Counted from the stretch's first letter, positions 1 to 6,947 are shown. The stretch: 9,750 bases of DNA from CAYNWK01 sp964400875 (GCA_964400875.1 CAYNWK010000161.1:1-9750), one strand, 5' to 3'. The notes: a model not told the origin generated them from the letters alone. Program-made: numbers and translations.

Positions 1-365
1 GACAAGTTATCTTCGTCCCGCCGATTGCGCCCAGCTCAACGCCACAACCCAGCTCGACGCCGCAACCTTCTTCAACTCCGCTGCCCAGCGCAACCAACAC
101 CCTGCCTGCGCCGACCTCGACGGCTACCACGCCCCCGAACACCCCGCTGCCCAGCGCGACGCAAACCTCGACCTCGCCCCCTCTCTCGCCGACGCCAACC
201 CCCAGCGAAACAGCGGCGCCGACCACGGCAGCGCCTACAACCGCAGTACCGACCACGGTTGTACCCACCAACGTCCCAACGGGAACATTTACGCCGACAA
301 GCCCGTCTACCCCTACGATCACATCCACCGTCGCAGATTCGCTGCCGCCCACGCCGACCCCATGA
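1..365 (+). CDS. C-terminal Pro/Thr/Ser-rich tail of an unidentified, probably exported protein (5' partial)
   Basis: The reading frame starting at base 3 is open from the window edge to a TGA at 363-365. It encodes about 120 residues, opening QVIFVPPIAPSSTPQ and then almost only Pro, Thr, Ser and Ala, ending in PPTPTP. This composition is typical of flexible extracellular linkers or wall-spanning tails in Chloroflexota and other wall-associated proteins. The other two frames over the same bases give Arg-rich or His/Asp-rich nonsense, so this frame is the real one. The folded part lies outside the window. The short QVIFVPP stretch resembles the QVLLPYRE near the end of the next LCP protein, so this could be a third tandem LCP protein carrying a tail, but the match is too short to rely on. 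The gene ends 142 bases before the next start; no U-tract terminator is visible there. Confidence 0.7.
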   Translation, partial: QVIFVPPIAPSSTPQPSSTPQPSSTPLPSATNTLPAPTSTATTPPNTPLPSATQTSTSPPLSPTPTPSETAAPTTAAPTTAVPTTVVPTNVPTGTFTPTSPSTPTITSTVADSLPPTPTP

Positions 366-462
366 TGGCAGGGATCCTGCAACGATCTCAGCGTTGGGCG
401 TGAGGCGTAACCCAGGCCCGGATCTCAGCCAGCTTGCCTCCGCCAGGACCGCTTAATCGGTT

Positions 463-468
463 TATAAT
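463..468 (+). promoter_or_regulatory. candidate -10 box upstream of the first lcp gene
   Basis: A perfect TATAAT lies 39 bases before the ATG at 508, in an AT-rich patch of otherwise GC-rich intergenic DNA. No good -35 hexamer is found at 16-18 bases; TTGCCT at 434-439 is too far (23 bases). If used, transcription would begin near 475, giving a leader of about 33 nt. Confidence 0.4.
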
Positions 469-507
469 CTTTGGCGAACTGCCGTGAGGATGTGAATTTA
501 GCCTCGT

Positions 508-1599
508 ATGCGTAAAACGATTCGAACGACGCTCCTGTTCATCTTATTGATTTCCCTTTCCGCCTGCAATTACCCTGGGGTGAATTCGCTGCCCATCGCC
601 CAGGTGCCCGCGGCGGGATCGCCGCTCTTGTGGGCTCCGGCTAACGCCACGGCGACCCCAACGCCTTTCCAGCCCCTGGCGCCGACAGCGACCTACCTGC
701 CCACCCAGACCCAGCTCCCGCCGACTCTCTCTCCTACCTCGCCGCCCACCCCCTTACCCACCCAACGCGTCTGGGGCGCCTTTCCCGGCCCGACCGCCTA
801 CGCCGACATCGCCATCCCGGGGCCGGCGGGCCGGCTGCCCCAACCGGACGGGCAGATCAACATCCTTTTACTCGGCTCCGATCAGCGCCAGGGCGACTAC
901 GGCTTTCGCACCGACACGATCGTCTTGCTGACGCTCAACCCCCAGCTGGGCACCGCCAGCCTGACCTCCTTCCCTCGGGACCTTTACGTCTACATCCCCG
1001 GCTGGACGATGCAGCGCATCAACACCGCCATGGGGTTCGGCGGTTTTGACACGCTGGCGATGACCTTCGCCTATAATTTTGGCGTCTGGCCTGATTTCTA
1101 CGTGATGATCAACCTGTGGTCGTTCCAAGAGGTCATCGACAGCCTGGGCGGCATCGATGTCCAGGTCGCCGTGCCGCTGCGCGACCAACGCACCGGTCAT
1201 GGCTTCTACCGGGTTCCGGCCGGAGAGGTCCACATGGACGGGGAGACCGCCCTGTGGTACGTGCGCTCCCGCAAGACTACCAGCGACTTCGACCGCACTC
1301 GCCGGCAGCAAGAGGTTATCCAGGCCGCCTTCCAAAAGATGGTCAGCCTGGACGCCATCAAGCGCGCCCCCGAGCTGTACAATATCTATTCCGAGAACGT
1401 CACCACCGACATGACTTTCGCCAACGTCCTGCCTTACGTCACGCTGGCAGCCAAGTTGAGCGACACGTCGCGCATCAAGCGTTACTACATCGGCCGGGAA
1501 CACGTTTCCGGCTGGGTCACCTCGTCCGGCGCGCAGGTCTTGCTGCCTTACCGGGAGGCCGTGCTCGGGGTCATGCGCCAGGCGCTCAATATCCCATGA
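508..1599 (+). CDS. LytR-CpsA-Psr (LCP) family lipoprotein, single LCP domain
   Basis: A protein of 363 residues. Residues 1-20 are a lipoprotein signal peptide: basic MRKTIR, a hydrophobic run, then lipobox LSAC with Cys20. Residues 40-90 are a Pro/Thr-rich linker containing TPFQPLAPTA (52-61). The LCP domain covers about 115-360 and shows the family signatures LLLGSDQR (121-127), FRTDT (133-137), FPRDLYVYIPG (155-165), RINTA (170-174), and SRKTTSDFDRTRRQQEV (254-270) with its conserved Arg/Asp residues. LCP enzymes transfer undecaprenyl-pyrophosphate-linked glycopolymers onto peptidoglycan or other acceptors outside the membrane, using an Arg/Asp-rich site and a divalent metal. Most known LCP proteins are anchored by a transmembrane helix, so a lipid anchor is less usual. 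An in-frame TAG at 499-501 makes ATG 508 the earliest start. The Shine-Dalgarno is poor: GAGGA at 486-490 is 17 bases away. The stop overlaps the next lcp start. There is no LytR_C domain. Confidence 0.92.
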   Translation: MRKTIRTTLLFILLISLSACNYPGVNSLPIAQVPAAGSPLLWAPANATATPTPFQPLAPTATYLPTQTQLPPTLSPTSPPTPLPTQRVWGAFPGPTAYADIAIPGPAGRLPQPDGQINILLLGSDQRQGDYGFRTDTIVLLTLNPQLGTASLTSFPRDLYVYIPGWTMQRINTAMGFGGFDTLAMTFAYNFGVWPDFYVMINLWSFQEVIDSLGGIDVQVAVPLRDQRTGHGFYRVPAGEVHMDGETALWYVRSRKTTSDFDRTRRQQEVIQAAFQKMVSLDAIKRAPELYNIYSENVTTDMTFANVLPYVTLAAKLSDTSRIKRYYIGREHVSGWVTSSGAQVLLPYREAVLGVMRQALNIP

Positions 1600-3134
1600 A
1601 GGACCAGAACGACGAGATCCTCCCCAGCAAGCCTGCTGGGGAGATTGTTTTAACTCACCGACCGCGTCAAATTCTGCCAGCTGTGCTGCTCGGTCTGATA
1701 GGCTTGCTCGCCGCCTGCACCTTACCGGCCCCCGGGCTCGTAGAGGAGGTGGGACCAACCGGTAGAGGTGAGGCCCCTACCCTGGCCCTGGTCGCCTGGA
1801 GCGGCGGACCCACCCGCACGCCTTTCCAACCGCTGGCCCCGACCGCGATCCTGGCTTCACCCGCGCCGCCGACAGCCACTCCCGTCCCGGAACCAACCGA
1901 TCTGCCCGAGGAGGAGGCAAAGGATTGGCCGCCGCCCAACTTTTACTCCCCCGGACCCCCACCCGTAACGGCAGTGCCGCCGCCCTCCCCGCTCTTGAGC
2001 GGGCCTGATACGGTTAACTTTCTGCTGCTCGGCTCGGACCGGCGGGCGTCTTCCTTTCGCACGGACACCATGGTGATCGCTTCGCTGCGGCCTGCCGACG
2101 GCCTGGTGACCCTGATCTCCATCCCGCGCGATCTGTTCGTCTACCTGCCCGGCTACACCATGCAGCGCATCAACAGCGCCTATCTCTTCGGCGATTATCT
2201 CAAAGTCCCTGGCGGGGGTGCTGCGCTGCTCAAAGACACCATCCGCTACAACCTGGGCATCCGTATCGACCACCTAGCCCTGGTAGAATTCGACGGCTTC
2301 ATTAAAGTGGTCGATATTTTGGAAGGCATCGACGTGCCCCTCGCCTGCCCCTACACCGACTGGCGCATCATCAACCCCAACCTCTCGGACCAGAACGAAA
2401 ATAACTGGGAGCTCTACACCATCGGCCCGGGCCTGGTGCACATGGACGGCGAGATGGCTTTGTGGTATTCCCGCTCGCGGCTGCGTTCCACCGATTTCGA
2501 CCGGGGCCGCCGCCAGCAAGAAGTGCTGCGGGCGCTGTACCAGCGCGGGCTGGCGCTGGATGCGCTCACCCGCCTGCCCGGCCTGTACAAGCAGATGACC
2601 AAGAGCGTGCAGACCGATCTATCCCTGGACGATCTGCTGGCGCTCGTTCCCCTGGCGGCCGACCTGGGCGCGCCGGAGATCCGCAGTTTTTACATCAATC
2701 CCAGCGTCGTGATGGGCTGGCACACACCTGGCGGCGCCGCCGTGCAGCTGCCTCTTCAGAAACCACTGCGCCAGCTGCTCAAAGCCGCCATGGCCCCGCC
2801 CGATAAGCACGAAAAAGCCAACCTGCGCAGCGCCGTGGAGATCTGGAACGGCACGGCTAATGCCAATTGGGAGGCGCTGGCTGCCGAGAGACTGCATTAC
2901 GCCGGCTTCGAGACCGTGTTGGCCGCGGCAGACCGGGATGATTACAAGAAAACGATCCTGTACAACTTTTTCCCCGAGGAAAATTCCGAGCAAAGCGCCA
3001 GGCTGGCCGGTCTGCTCGGACTGTCTTCTGCGCAGGTGATGGAGGACCCCGAACCGGAGAGCCCGGTCGCCTTCCGCTTGATCCTCGGCAGGGATTACAG
3101 CCCATGTTTCGATCCTGCGAAAATCACCCGTTGA
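1596..3134 (+). CDS. LytR-CpsA-Psr (LCP) family lipoprotein with C-terminal LytR_C domain
   Basis: A protein of 512 residues; the ATG lies in the ATGA overlap with the previous stop, implying translational coupling. A hydrophilic N-region (residues 1-25, ending HRPRQ) is followed by a hydrophobic stretch and lipobox LLAAC with Cys41. The linker at 50-135 is Pro-rich and contains TPFQPLAPTA (75-84). The LCP domain at about 138-400 shows NFLLLGSDRR (141-150), FRTDT (154-158), IPRDLFVYLPG (176-186), RINSA (191-195), and SRLRSTDFDRGRRQQEV (294-310). Residues about 408-505 match LytR_C (VEIWNGT at 414-420, then an Ala-rich helix and HYAGFETV), a domain often fused to LCP proteins in actinobacteria and Chloroflexota. 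Function is as for the upstream paralogue: extracellular glycopolymer ligation. The N-region of 25 residues is long for a lipoprotein, but the only later in-frame starts (for example GTG 1683) would leave no positively charged residues. A terminator-like hairpin covers codons 9-16. Confidence 0.92.
   Translation: MKDQNDEILPSKPAGEIVLTHRPRQILPAVLLGLIGLLAACTLPAPGLVEEVGPTGRGEAPTLALVAWSGGPTRTPFQPLAPTAILASPAPPTATPVPEPTDLPEEEAKDWPPPNFYSPGPPPVTAVPPPSPLLSGPDTVNFLLLGSDRRASSFRTDTMVIASLRPADGLVTLISIPRDLFVYLPGYTMQRINSAYLFGDYLKVPGGGAALLKDTIRYNLGIRIDHLALVEFDGFIKVVDILEGIDVPLACPYTDWRIINPNLSDQNENNWELYTIGPGLVHMDGEMALWYSRSRLRSTDFDRGRRQQEVLRALYQRGLALDALTRLPGLYKQMTKSVQTDLSLDDLLALVPLAADLGAPEIRSFYINPSVVMGWHTPGGAAVQLPLQKPLRQLLKAAMAPPDKHEKANLRSAVEIWNGTANANWEALAAERLHYAGFETVLAAADRDDYKKTILYNFFPEENSEQSARLAGLLGLSSAQVMEDPEPESPVAFRLILGRDYSPCFDPAKITR
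1620..1651 (+). terminator. terminator-like hairpin with U-tract inside the 5' end of the second lcp gene
   Basis: CTCCCCAGCA (1620-1629) and TGCTGGGGAG (1634-1643) form a perfect 10-bp stem with a 4-base loop, followed by ATTGTTTT. It begins 21 bases after the first lcp stop. It may act as a partial terminator or attenuator lowering expression of the second lcp gene, or it may be a chance coding structure. Confidence 0.5.
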
Positions 3135-3159
3135 GCAAAGCCTCAATCTGCAATATACT
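3131..3159 (+). promoter_or_regulatory. sigma-70-type promoter for the TIM-barrel/NTF2 gene
   Basis: TTGAGC (3131-3136, 4 of 6 consensus) and TATACT (3154-3159, 5 of 6) are separated by exactly 17 bases. The -35 box overlaps the stop codon of the second lcp gene. Predicted transcription start is near 3166, giving a leader of about 87 nt to the ATG at 3253. Confidence 0.5.
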
Positions 3160-3204
3160 TAGAACTCACGCATTGATGGGATGGCTGGGGAGAATTGTGC
3201 TGAT

Positions 3205-3231
3205 TGCGCCCGCTGCGCCCGCTGCGCCCGC
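3205..3231 (+). repeat. three perfect tandem copies of a 9-bp unit
   Basis: TGCGCCCGC occurs three times back to back (3205-3213, 3214-3222, 3223-3231), just upstream of the ribosome binding site of the next gene. If translated from an upstream ATG at 3181 it would encode a repeated Cys-Ala-Arg. It is most likely non-coding leader sequence and a possible slippage site. Confidence 0.8.
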
Positions 3232-3238
3232 ATCGCCC

Positions 3239-3244
3239 AGGAGG
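3239..3244 (+). promoter_or_regulatory. strong Shine-Dalgarno that fixes the start at 3253
   Basis: AGGAGG ends 8 bases before ATG 3253, ideal spacing. The alternative in-frame ATG at 3181 has no comparable site, so the 24 extra residues it would add are probably not made. Confidence 0.75.
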
Positions 3245-3252
3245 CTGTAGGT

Positions 3253-4344
3253 ATGACTCTTAAGGGAAAAGGCTACTTTATCTGGCAGATACCCAACTGC
3301 GAAGGGGGCGACCCCAAAGCCATCGCCGCGCTGGCTAAACAGGCCAAACTCAGCCACGTTCTGATAAAAATCGCCGATGCCCAATATTCCTATAACATTT
3401 ACAACGGCGTGGATGTGGTCCCGCCGCTCGTTCAGGCCCTGCATGCCCGCAAGATCGAGGCCTGGGGCTGGCACTATGTCAAAGGGGATGATCCTTTACC
3501 CGAAGCCGACAAAGCCATCGAGCGGGTGCAAACCCTTGATTTAGACGGTTACGTCGTCGACGCCGAGGCGCAGTACAAGGAGTACGGCAAGGCCGAAGCA
3601 GCCAAGAAATTCATGAACCGGCTGCGCGCCGGTTTGCCCGATACGCCGGTCGCCTTGAGCTCCTATCGCTACCCTTCCTACCACCCCCAACTGCCCTGGC
3701 GGGAATTCCTGGACAAATGCGATTACAACATGCCCCAGGTCTACTGGAAGCACGCCAACAATGCCGGCGACCAGTTGATCCGCAGCGTGCGCGAGTTCCA
3801 GGCGATGACTCCCAGCCGCCCGTTAATCCCCACCGGCGCCGCTTTCCGCGAACACGGCTGGCAGCCCACCCCCGCCGAGGTGCAGGAGTTCCTTCAAACC
3901 GCTCAAAGCCTGCACCTGACCGCGGCGAATTTATACAGCTGGGATTCCACCCGAAATTACGTGCCCGAAATCTGGAATACGGTGCGGGATTATCCCTGGT
4001 CCTCCCCCTCCGCCCCCATCGATATCACCGGCCAGTACGTCGCCGCCCTCAACGGTCACGACCCCGACCTGCTGGTCAGCCTGTACAGCCCCAGCGCCGT
4101 GCACGTGACTGCCTCGCGCACCATCCAGGGACATGCGGCCATCCGGGCCTGGTACCGGGAGCTGTTCGACCGCATCCTGCCCGGTGGGAAATACAGTCTG
4201 ACCGGGTTCTCCGGCAGCGGGAATTCGCGGCATTTCACCTGGACCGCCGGTTCCGACCTGGGCAGCGTGCAGAACGGCAACGATACTTTCGGCCTCTCCG
4301 ACGGCAAGATCAGCTACCATTTTTCGTTCTTCTCTGTAAATTAA
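3253..4344 (+). CDS. TIM-barrel glycosidase-like protein fused to a C-terminal NTF2/SnoaL-like domain
   Basis: A protein of 363 residues from ATG 3253, chosen for its AGGAGG site. Residues about 5-245 look like a TIM barrel of the glycoside-hydrolase type: strand-like segments GYFIWQIP (7-14), HVLIKIAD (35-42), IEAWGWHYV (68-76), DGYVVDAEAQ (98-107), PVALSSYRYP (132-141), DYNMPQVYW (157-165), RPLIPTGAAF (189-198) and AANLYSWD (224-231). The D103-A-E105 pair at the end of one strand and the later MPQVYW strand recall GH25- and GH18-like barrels, where a D-x-E motif supplies the catalytic acids. Residues about 254-363 (DITGQYVAALNGHDPDLLVSLYSPSAVHV, then GHAAIRAWYRELF) fit the NTF2/SnoaL-like fold. 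No signal peptide or membrane segment is visible, so the protein is probably cytoplasmic. Substrate is unknown; family assignment rests on pattern only. It has its own promoter and so may not be expressed with the lcp pair. Confidence 0.75.
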   Translation: MTLKGKGYFIWQIPNCEGGDPKAIAALAKQAKLSHVLIKIADAQYSYNIYNGVDVVPPLVQALHARKIEAWGWHYVKGDDPLPEADKAIERVQTLDLDGYVVDAEAQYKEYGKAEAAKKFMNRLRAGLPDTPVALSSYRYPSYHPQLPWREFLDKCDYNMPQVYWKHANNAGDQLIRSVREFQAMTPSRPLIPTGAAFREHGWQPTPAEVQEFLQTAQSLHLTAANLYSWDSTRNYVPEIWNTVRDYPWSSPSAPIDITGQYVAALNGHDPDLLVSLYSPSAVHVTASRTIQGHAAIRAWYRELFDRILPGGKYSLTGFSGSGNSRHFTWTAGSDLGSVQNGNDTFGLSDGKISYHFSFFSVN

Positions 4345-4387
4345 AAAAAGGGGATGTTTGGACGGACTTCGCCCGCCCAAACATCCC
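4343..4387 (-). terminator. intrinsic terminator of gyrA, between convergent genes
   Basis: GGGATGTTTGG (4351-4361) pairs perfectly with CCAAACATCCC (4377-4387) over 11 bp, with a further short CGG/CCG inner stem after one mismatch. On the - strand the stem is followed directly by seven Ts (complement of 4343-4349), a textbook Rho-independent terminator 18 bases past the gyrA stop. On the + strand the tail is AAATTTATC, so it is weaker for the TIM-barrel gene, whose stop overlaps the poly-A. Confidence 0.88.
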
Positions 4388-4404
4388 AAATTTATCAATA
4401 AAGT

Positions 4405-6849
4405 TCAGCTGGCTTCGGGCCGAGGGACATCCCAGGGGAGCGTCAGGGCGACGACCGAGTCATCCTCCCTCAACTCCAGGATTGATTTTCCTCTCGCCGT
4501 GCGGCCCTGCCTTGGCGCTTCGTCCAGGCGGGCGGATTTGGAGGCCAGCTTGTCCAGGTGGAGGGTCACCCGGGTGGTGCCTTTGCCGACGGCGACGCCG
4601 ACCACCTGCACGTTGCGCGGCAGCTTCCAGGCGATCACCCCCTGCCCGTAGCGCCCTTGCCTGGGGAATTGGGAGACGGCTACCCGCTTGGCGCTGGCAT
4701 CGCTGGCGATGAAGAAGATATCGCCCCGCCGAGGCACGATCACGCTACCGACGACCCGATCCCCCTTACCCAGCTTGATGCCCATTACCCCGGCAGCCAC
4801 CAGGCCCATCGGACGCACCTCCTCTTCGGAGAAACGGATCGCCATACCGCTGGCGGTGGCAAGCAGCACGTCCGCTTTACCCTGCGTATAATGCACCCAG
4901 CCCAGGCGATCGCCGTCGTTGACCCGCACGAAGGTGAAGGTCTGCGCGGTCGGTCCAGGCAGATCCTCCAGCGCCGATTTCTTGACCATTCCCTCCGTGG
5001 TAACGGTGAGCACATACCAGCCCCCGGCGCGCTCTTCTTTGGGCGGCGCGTTCAACAGTACGGCCAGCTTATGCTCCGGAGTCAGGGGGGAGATCTTGTA
5101 GAACTTCACTCCCTCCGACGGTTTTTCCGACTCCGGCAAAAGGTGAACCGGGATCGCGGCCGCCTCGCCGTTCTCGGCAACCAGGAAGAGCGTATCCCGG
5201 GTGTTAACCCGCACCAGGGTTTGGGAGATATCGTAGCCGCTGGGGCGGGGTTCTTTGTCTTCGGTAGTGCGGGAAATCAAGCCGTCTGGCGAAACCATCA
5301 CCCAGACGTAGCTATCCGGCACCAGGTCGGTAGCCCTCAAGCGGGAGGCCTTGGTTTCGCCCTCCTCCAGGCGAACGATCTGGGTGCGGCGGGGATCGTC
5401 GTATTTTTCCCGGATTGCCTCCAGCTCCTGGGCGATGAGCTGGCGCATTTTCTTCGGCGAGCGCAGCAAGGCTTCCAGCTGCTTGATTAAGGTGGCGATG
5501 TCCTTATGCTCTTGCTCGATCTTCTTGCGCTCCAGGGAAGCCAGCCTGCGCAGCGGCATATCGAGGATCGCCTGAGCTTGCTCCTGGCTCAATTTGAACT
5601 TGCGCATCAAACGGGAGCGCGCCTGGTCTACGTCCGCAGCGCGGCGGATCAGATTGATCACCTCGTCCAGGTTGCTCAGGGCGAGGCGCAAGCCTTCCAG
5701 GATATGGGCGCGTTTCTTGGCGCGCGCCAGGTCGTGCTCGCTGCGGCGGCGCCCGACTGTCAGGCGGTGCTCGAGGTACACACGCAGCGCCTGCTTGAGC
5801 CCGAGCATGCGCGGCTCGCCATCCACCAGGGCCAGCATGATGATGCTGAAGGTGCTGCGCATGGTGGTGCTTTTGTACAGATCGCGCAGGACCGCGTCCG
5901 GATCGGCTGACTTGGTCAATTCGATGACGATGCGCATCCCGTGGCGGTCCGATTCATCGCGCAGGTCGGCGACGCCATCCAGGCGCTCGTCGCGCACCAG
6001 CGTGGCGATGCGCTCCAGCAGGGTGGTCTTGTTGGTCATGTAAGGCAGCTCGGTGACGATGATGCGATTCCGCCCGCGGCTCATCTCTTCCAGATGGGCG
6101 CGCGCCTGCACCGTCACCCGACCGCGGCCGGTTGCGTACGAGCTGGCCAGGGATTCGCCTTCCGCGTCCTGGATGATCACCCCGCCGGTGGGAAAATCGG
6201 GGCCTTTGATAAAGCGCATCAGGTCCTCGACGTTGACGTCGTCTTGCTTGTCCCAGTTGTTCAGCAGGTAGTGGAGGGCTTCGATCACCTCGCCCAGGTT
6301 GTGGGGCGGGATGCTGGTTGACATACCCACGGCAATGCCGGTCGCCCCGTTGACCAGCATATTGGGGAAAGCTGCCGGCAGCACCTCAGGTTCGGTCAGG
6401 GTCCCGTCGAAGTTGTCGATGAAATCGACGGTATCCTTGTCGATGTCCTCCAGCATGTGGATCGTGAGGGGAGCCATGCGGGCCTCGGTATAGCGCATCG
6501 CCGCCGGCGAGTCCCCGTCGATGCTGCCGAAATTGCCCTGCCCATCCACCAGCATGCTGCGCATGGAGAAATCCTGGGCCATGCGCGCCATGGCATCGTA
6601 TACCGTGGCGTCGCCGTGAGGATGGTACTTTCCCAAGACCTCGCCGACGATGCGGGCTGACTTTTTGTGCGGCGTGTCCGGGCGGACGCCCATATCGTGC
6701 ATGGCATACAGGATGCGCCTGTGGACCGGCTTCAAACCGTCGCGCGCATCAGGCAGCGCCCGCGAGACGATCACGCTCATGGCGTAATCGAGATAAGCCT
6801 GCTGCATCTCCTCGTCGATGTCGATTTTACGAACCAGACCAACTTCCAT
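4405..6849 (-). CDS. gyrA: DNA gyrase subunit A (type IIA topoisomerase)
   Basis: A protein of 814 residues, a normal length for GyrA. It forms the breakage-reunion part of the A2B2 gyrase that introduces negative supercoils with ATP. The N-terminal winged-helix region shows SRALPDARDGLKPVHRRILYAM (29-50), GKYHPHGDATVYDAM (73-87) and AAMRYTEARM with catalytic Tyr120. The tower and coiled-coil exit-gate region covers about 360-490 (QAQAILDMPLRRLASLERKKI). The C-terminal beta-pinwheel covers about 500-805 and contains a degenerate GyrA box, QGRYGQG (731-737; consensus QRRGGKG), which supports gyrase over ParC (topoisomerase IV). Ala81 occupies the position of E. coli Ser83. The ATG at 6849 has a GGAGA site 6 bases upstream. 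The gene stands alone, gyrB is not adjacent, and it ends in a strong terminator. ParC is the alternative and cannot be fully excluded from one gene. Confidence 0.95.
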   Translation of the reverse strand: MEVGLVRKIDIDEEMQQAYLDYAMSVIVSRALPDARDGLKPVHRRILYAMHDMGVRPDTPHKKSARIVGEVLGKYHPHGDATVYDAMARMAQDFSMRSMLVDGQGNFGSIDGDSPAAMRYTEARMAPLTIHMLEDIDKDTVDFIDNFDGTLTEPEVLPAAFPNMLVNGATGIAVGMSTSIPPHNLGEVIEALHYLLNNWDKQDDVNVEDLMRFIKGPDFPTGGVIIQDAEGESLASSYATGRGRVTVQARAHLEEMSRGRNRIIVTELPYMTNKTTLLERIATLVRDERLDGVADLRDESDRHGMRIVIELTKSADPDAVLRDLYKSTTMRSTFSIIMLALVDGEPRMLGLKQALRVYLEHRLTVGRRRSEHDLARAKKRAHILEGLRLALSNLDEVINLIRRAADVDQARSRLMRKFKLSQEQAQAILDMPLRRLASLERKKIEQEHKDIATLIKQLEALLRSPKKMRQLIAQELEAIREKYDDPRRTQIVRLEEGETKASRLRATDLVPDSYVWVMVSPDGLISRTTEDKEPRPSGYDISQTLVRVNTRDTLFLVAENGEAAAIPVHLLPESEKPSEGVKFYKISPLTPEHKLAVLLNAPPKEERAGGWYVLTVTTEGMVKKSALEDLPGPTAQTFTFVRVNDGDRLGWVHYTQGKADVLLATASGMAIRFSEEEVRPMGLVAAGVMGIKLGKGDRVVGSVIVPRRGDIFFIASDASAKRVAVSQFPRQGRYGQGVIAWKLPRNVQVVGVAVGKGTTRVTLHLDKLASKSARLDEAPRQGRTARGKSILELREDDSVVALTLPWDVPRPEAS

Positions 6850-6855
6850 TTGCAG

Positions 6856-6860
6856 TCTCC
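6856..6860 (-). promoter_or_regulatory. Shine-Dalgarno of gyrA
   Basis: On the - strand GGAGA lies 6 bases before the ATG at 6849-6847. It supports this start for a protein opening MEVGLVRKIDIDEEM, a normal GyrA N-terminus. Confidence 0.7.
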
Positions 6861-6941
6861 ATGGTCTTGATGATGGAATGAAACCTGATTACGCACTTCG
6901 CCGGAACACTACCTTTCCAACTGATGCGCGTAAGCCATCCA

Positions 6942-6947
6942 ATTATA
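6942..6947 (-). promoter_or_regulatory. candidate -10 box of gyrA
   Basis: A perfect TATAAT on the - strand lies 92 bases upstream of the gyrA ATG. No good -35 is seen at 16-18 bases (GATAGC at 17), so recognition would need an activator, or the box is fortuitous. The implied 5' leader is about 85 nt. Confidence 0.4.

Noticed and set aside
30..360. Short CCGACC/CCCAGC-like repeats that could suggest a repeat array or CRISPR
   Set aside because: They are irregular codon-level repeats of a Pro/Thr/Ser linker, with no constant repeat length and no unique spacers.
368..380. GCAGG/CCTGC hairpin just after the stop of the first partial gene
   Set aside because: The stem is only 5 bp with a 3-base loop and there is no T-tract, so it is not a credible terminator.
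25..456. 143-codon Arg/Pro-rich frame from a TTG
   Set aside because: It is out of frame with the Pro/Thr/Ser-rich frame that ends at 365, and its composition is that of a shifted low-complexity region.
868..1758. 296-codon frame on the - strand antisense to the first lcp gene
   Set aside because: The opposite strand encodes a clear LCP domain; the antisense translation has no recognisable domain.
3717..4712. 331-codon + strand frame across the end of the TIM-barrel gene, the terminator and the end of gyrA
   Set aside because: It reads through a strong intrinsic terminator and two real genes in other frames; its sequence is Arg/Pro-rich.
4558..5490. 310-codon frame antisense to gyrA
   Set aside because: It is a shadow of conserved GyrA coding sequence in GC-rich DNA, with no domain and no ribosome binding site.
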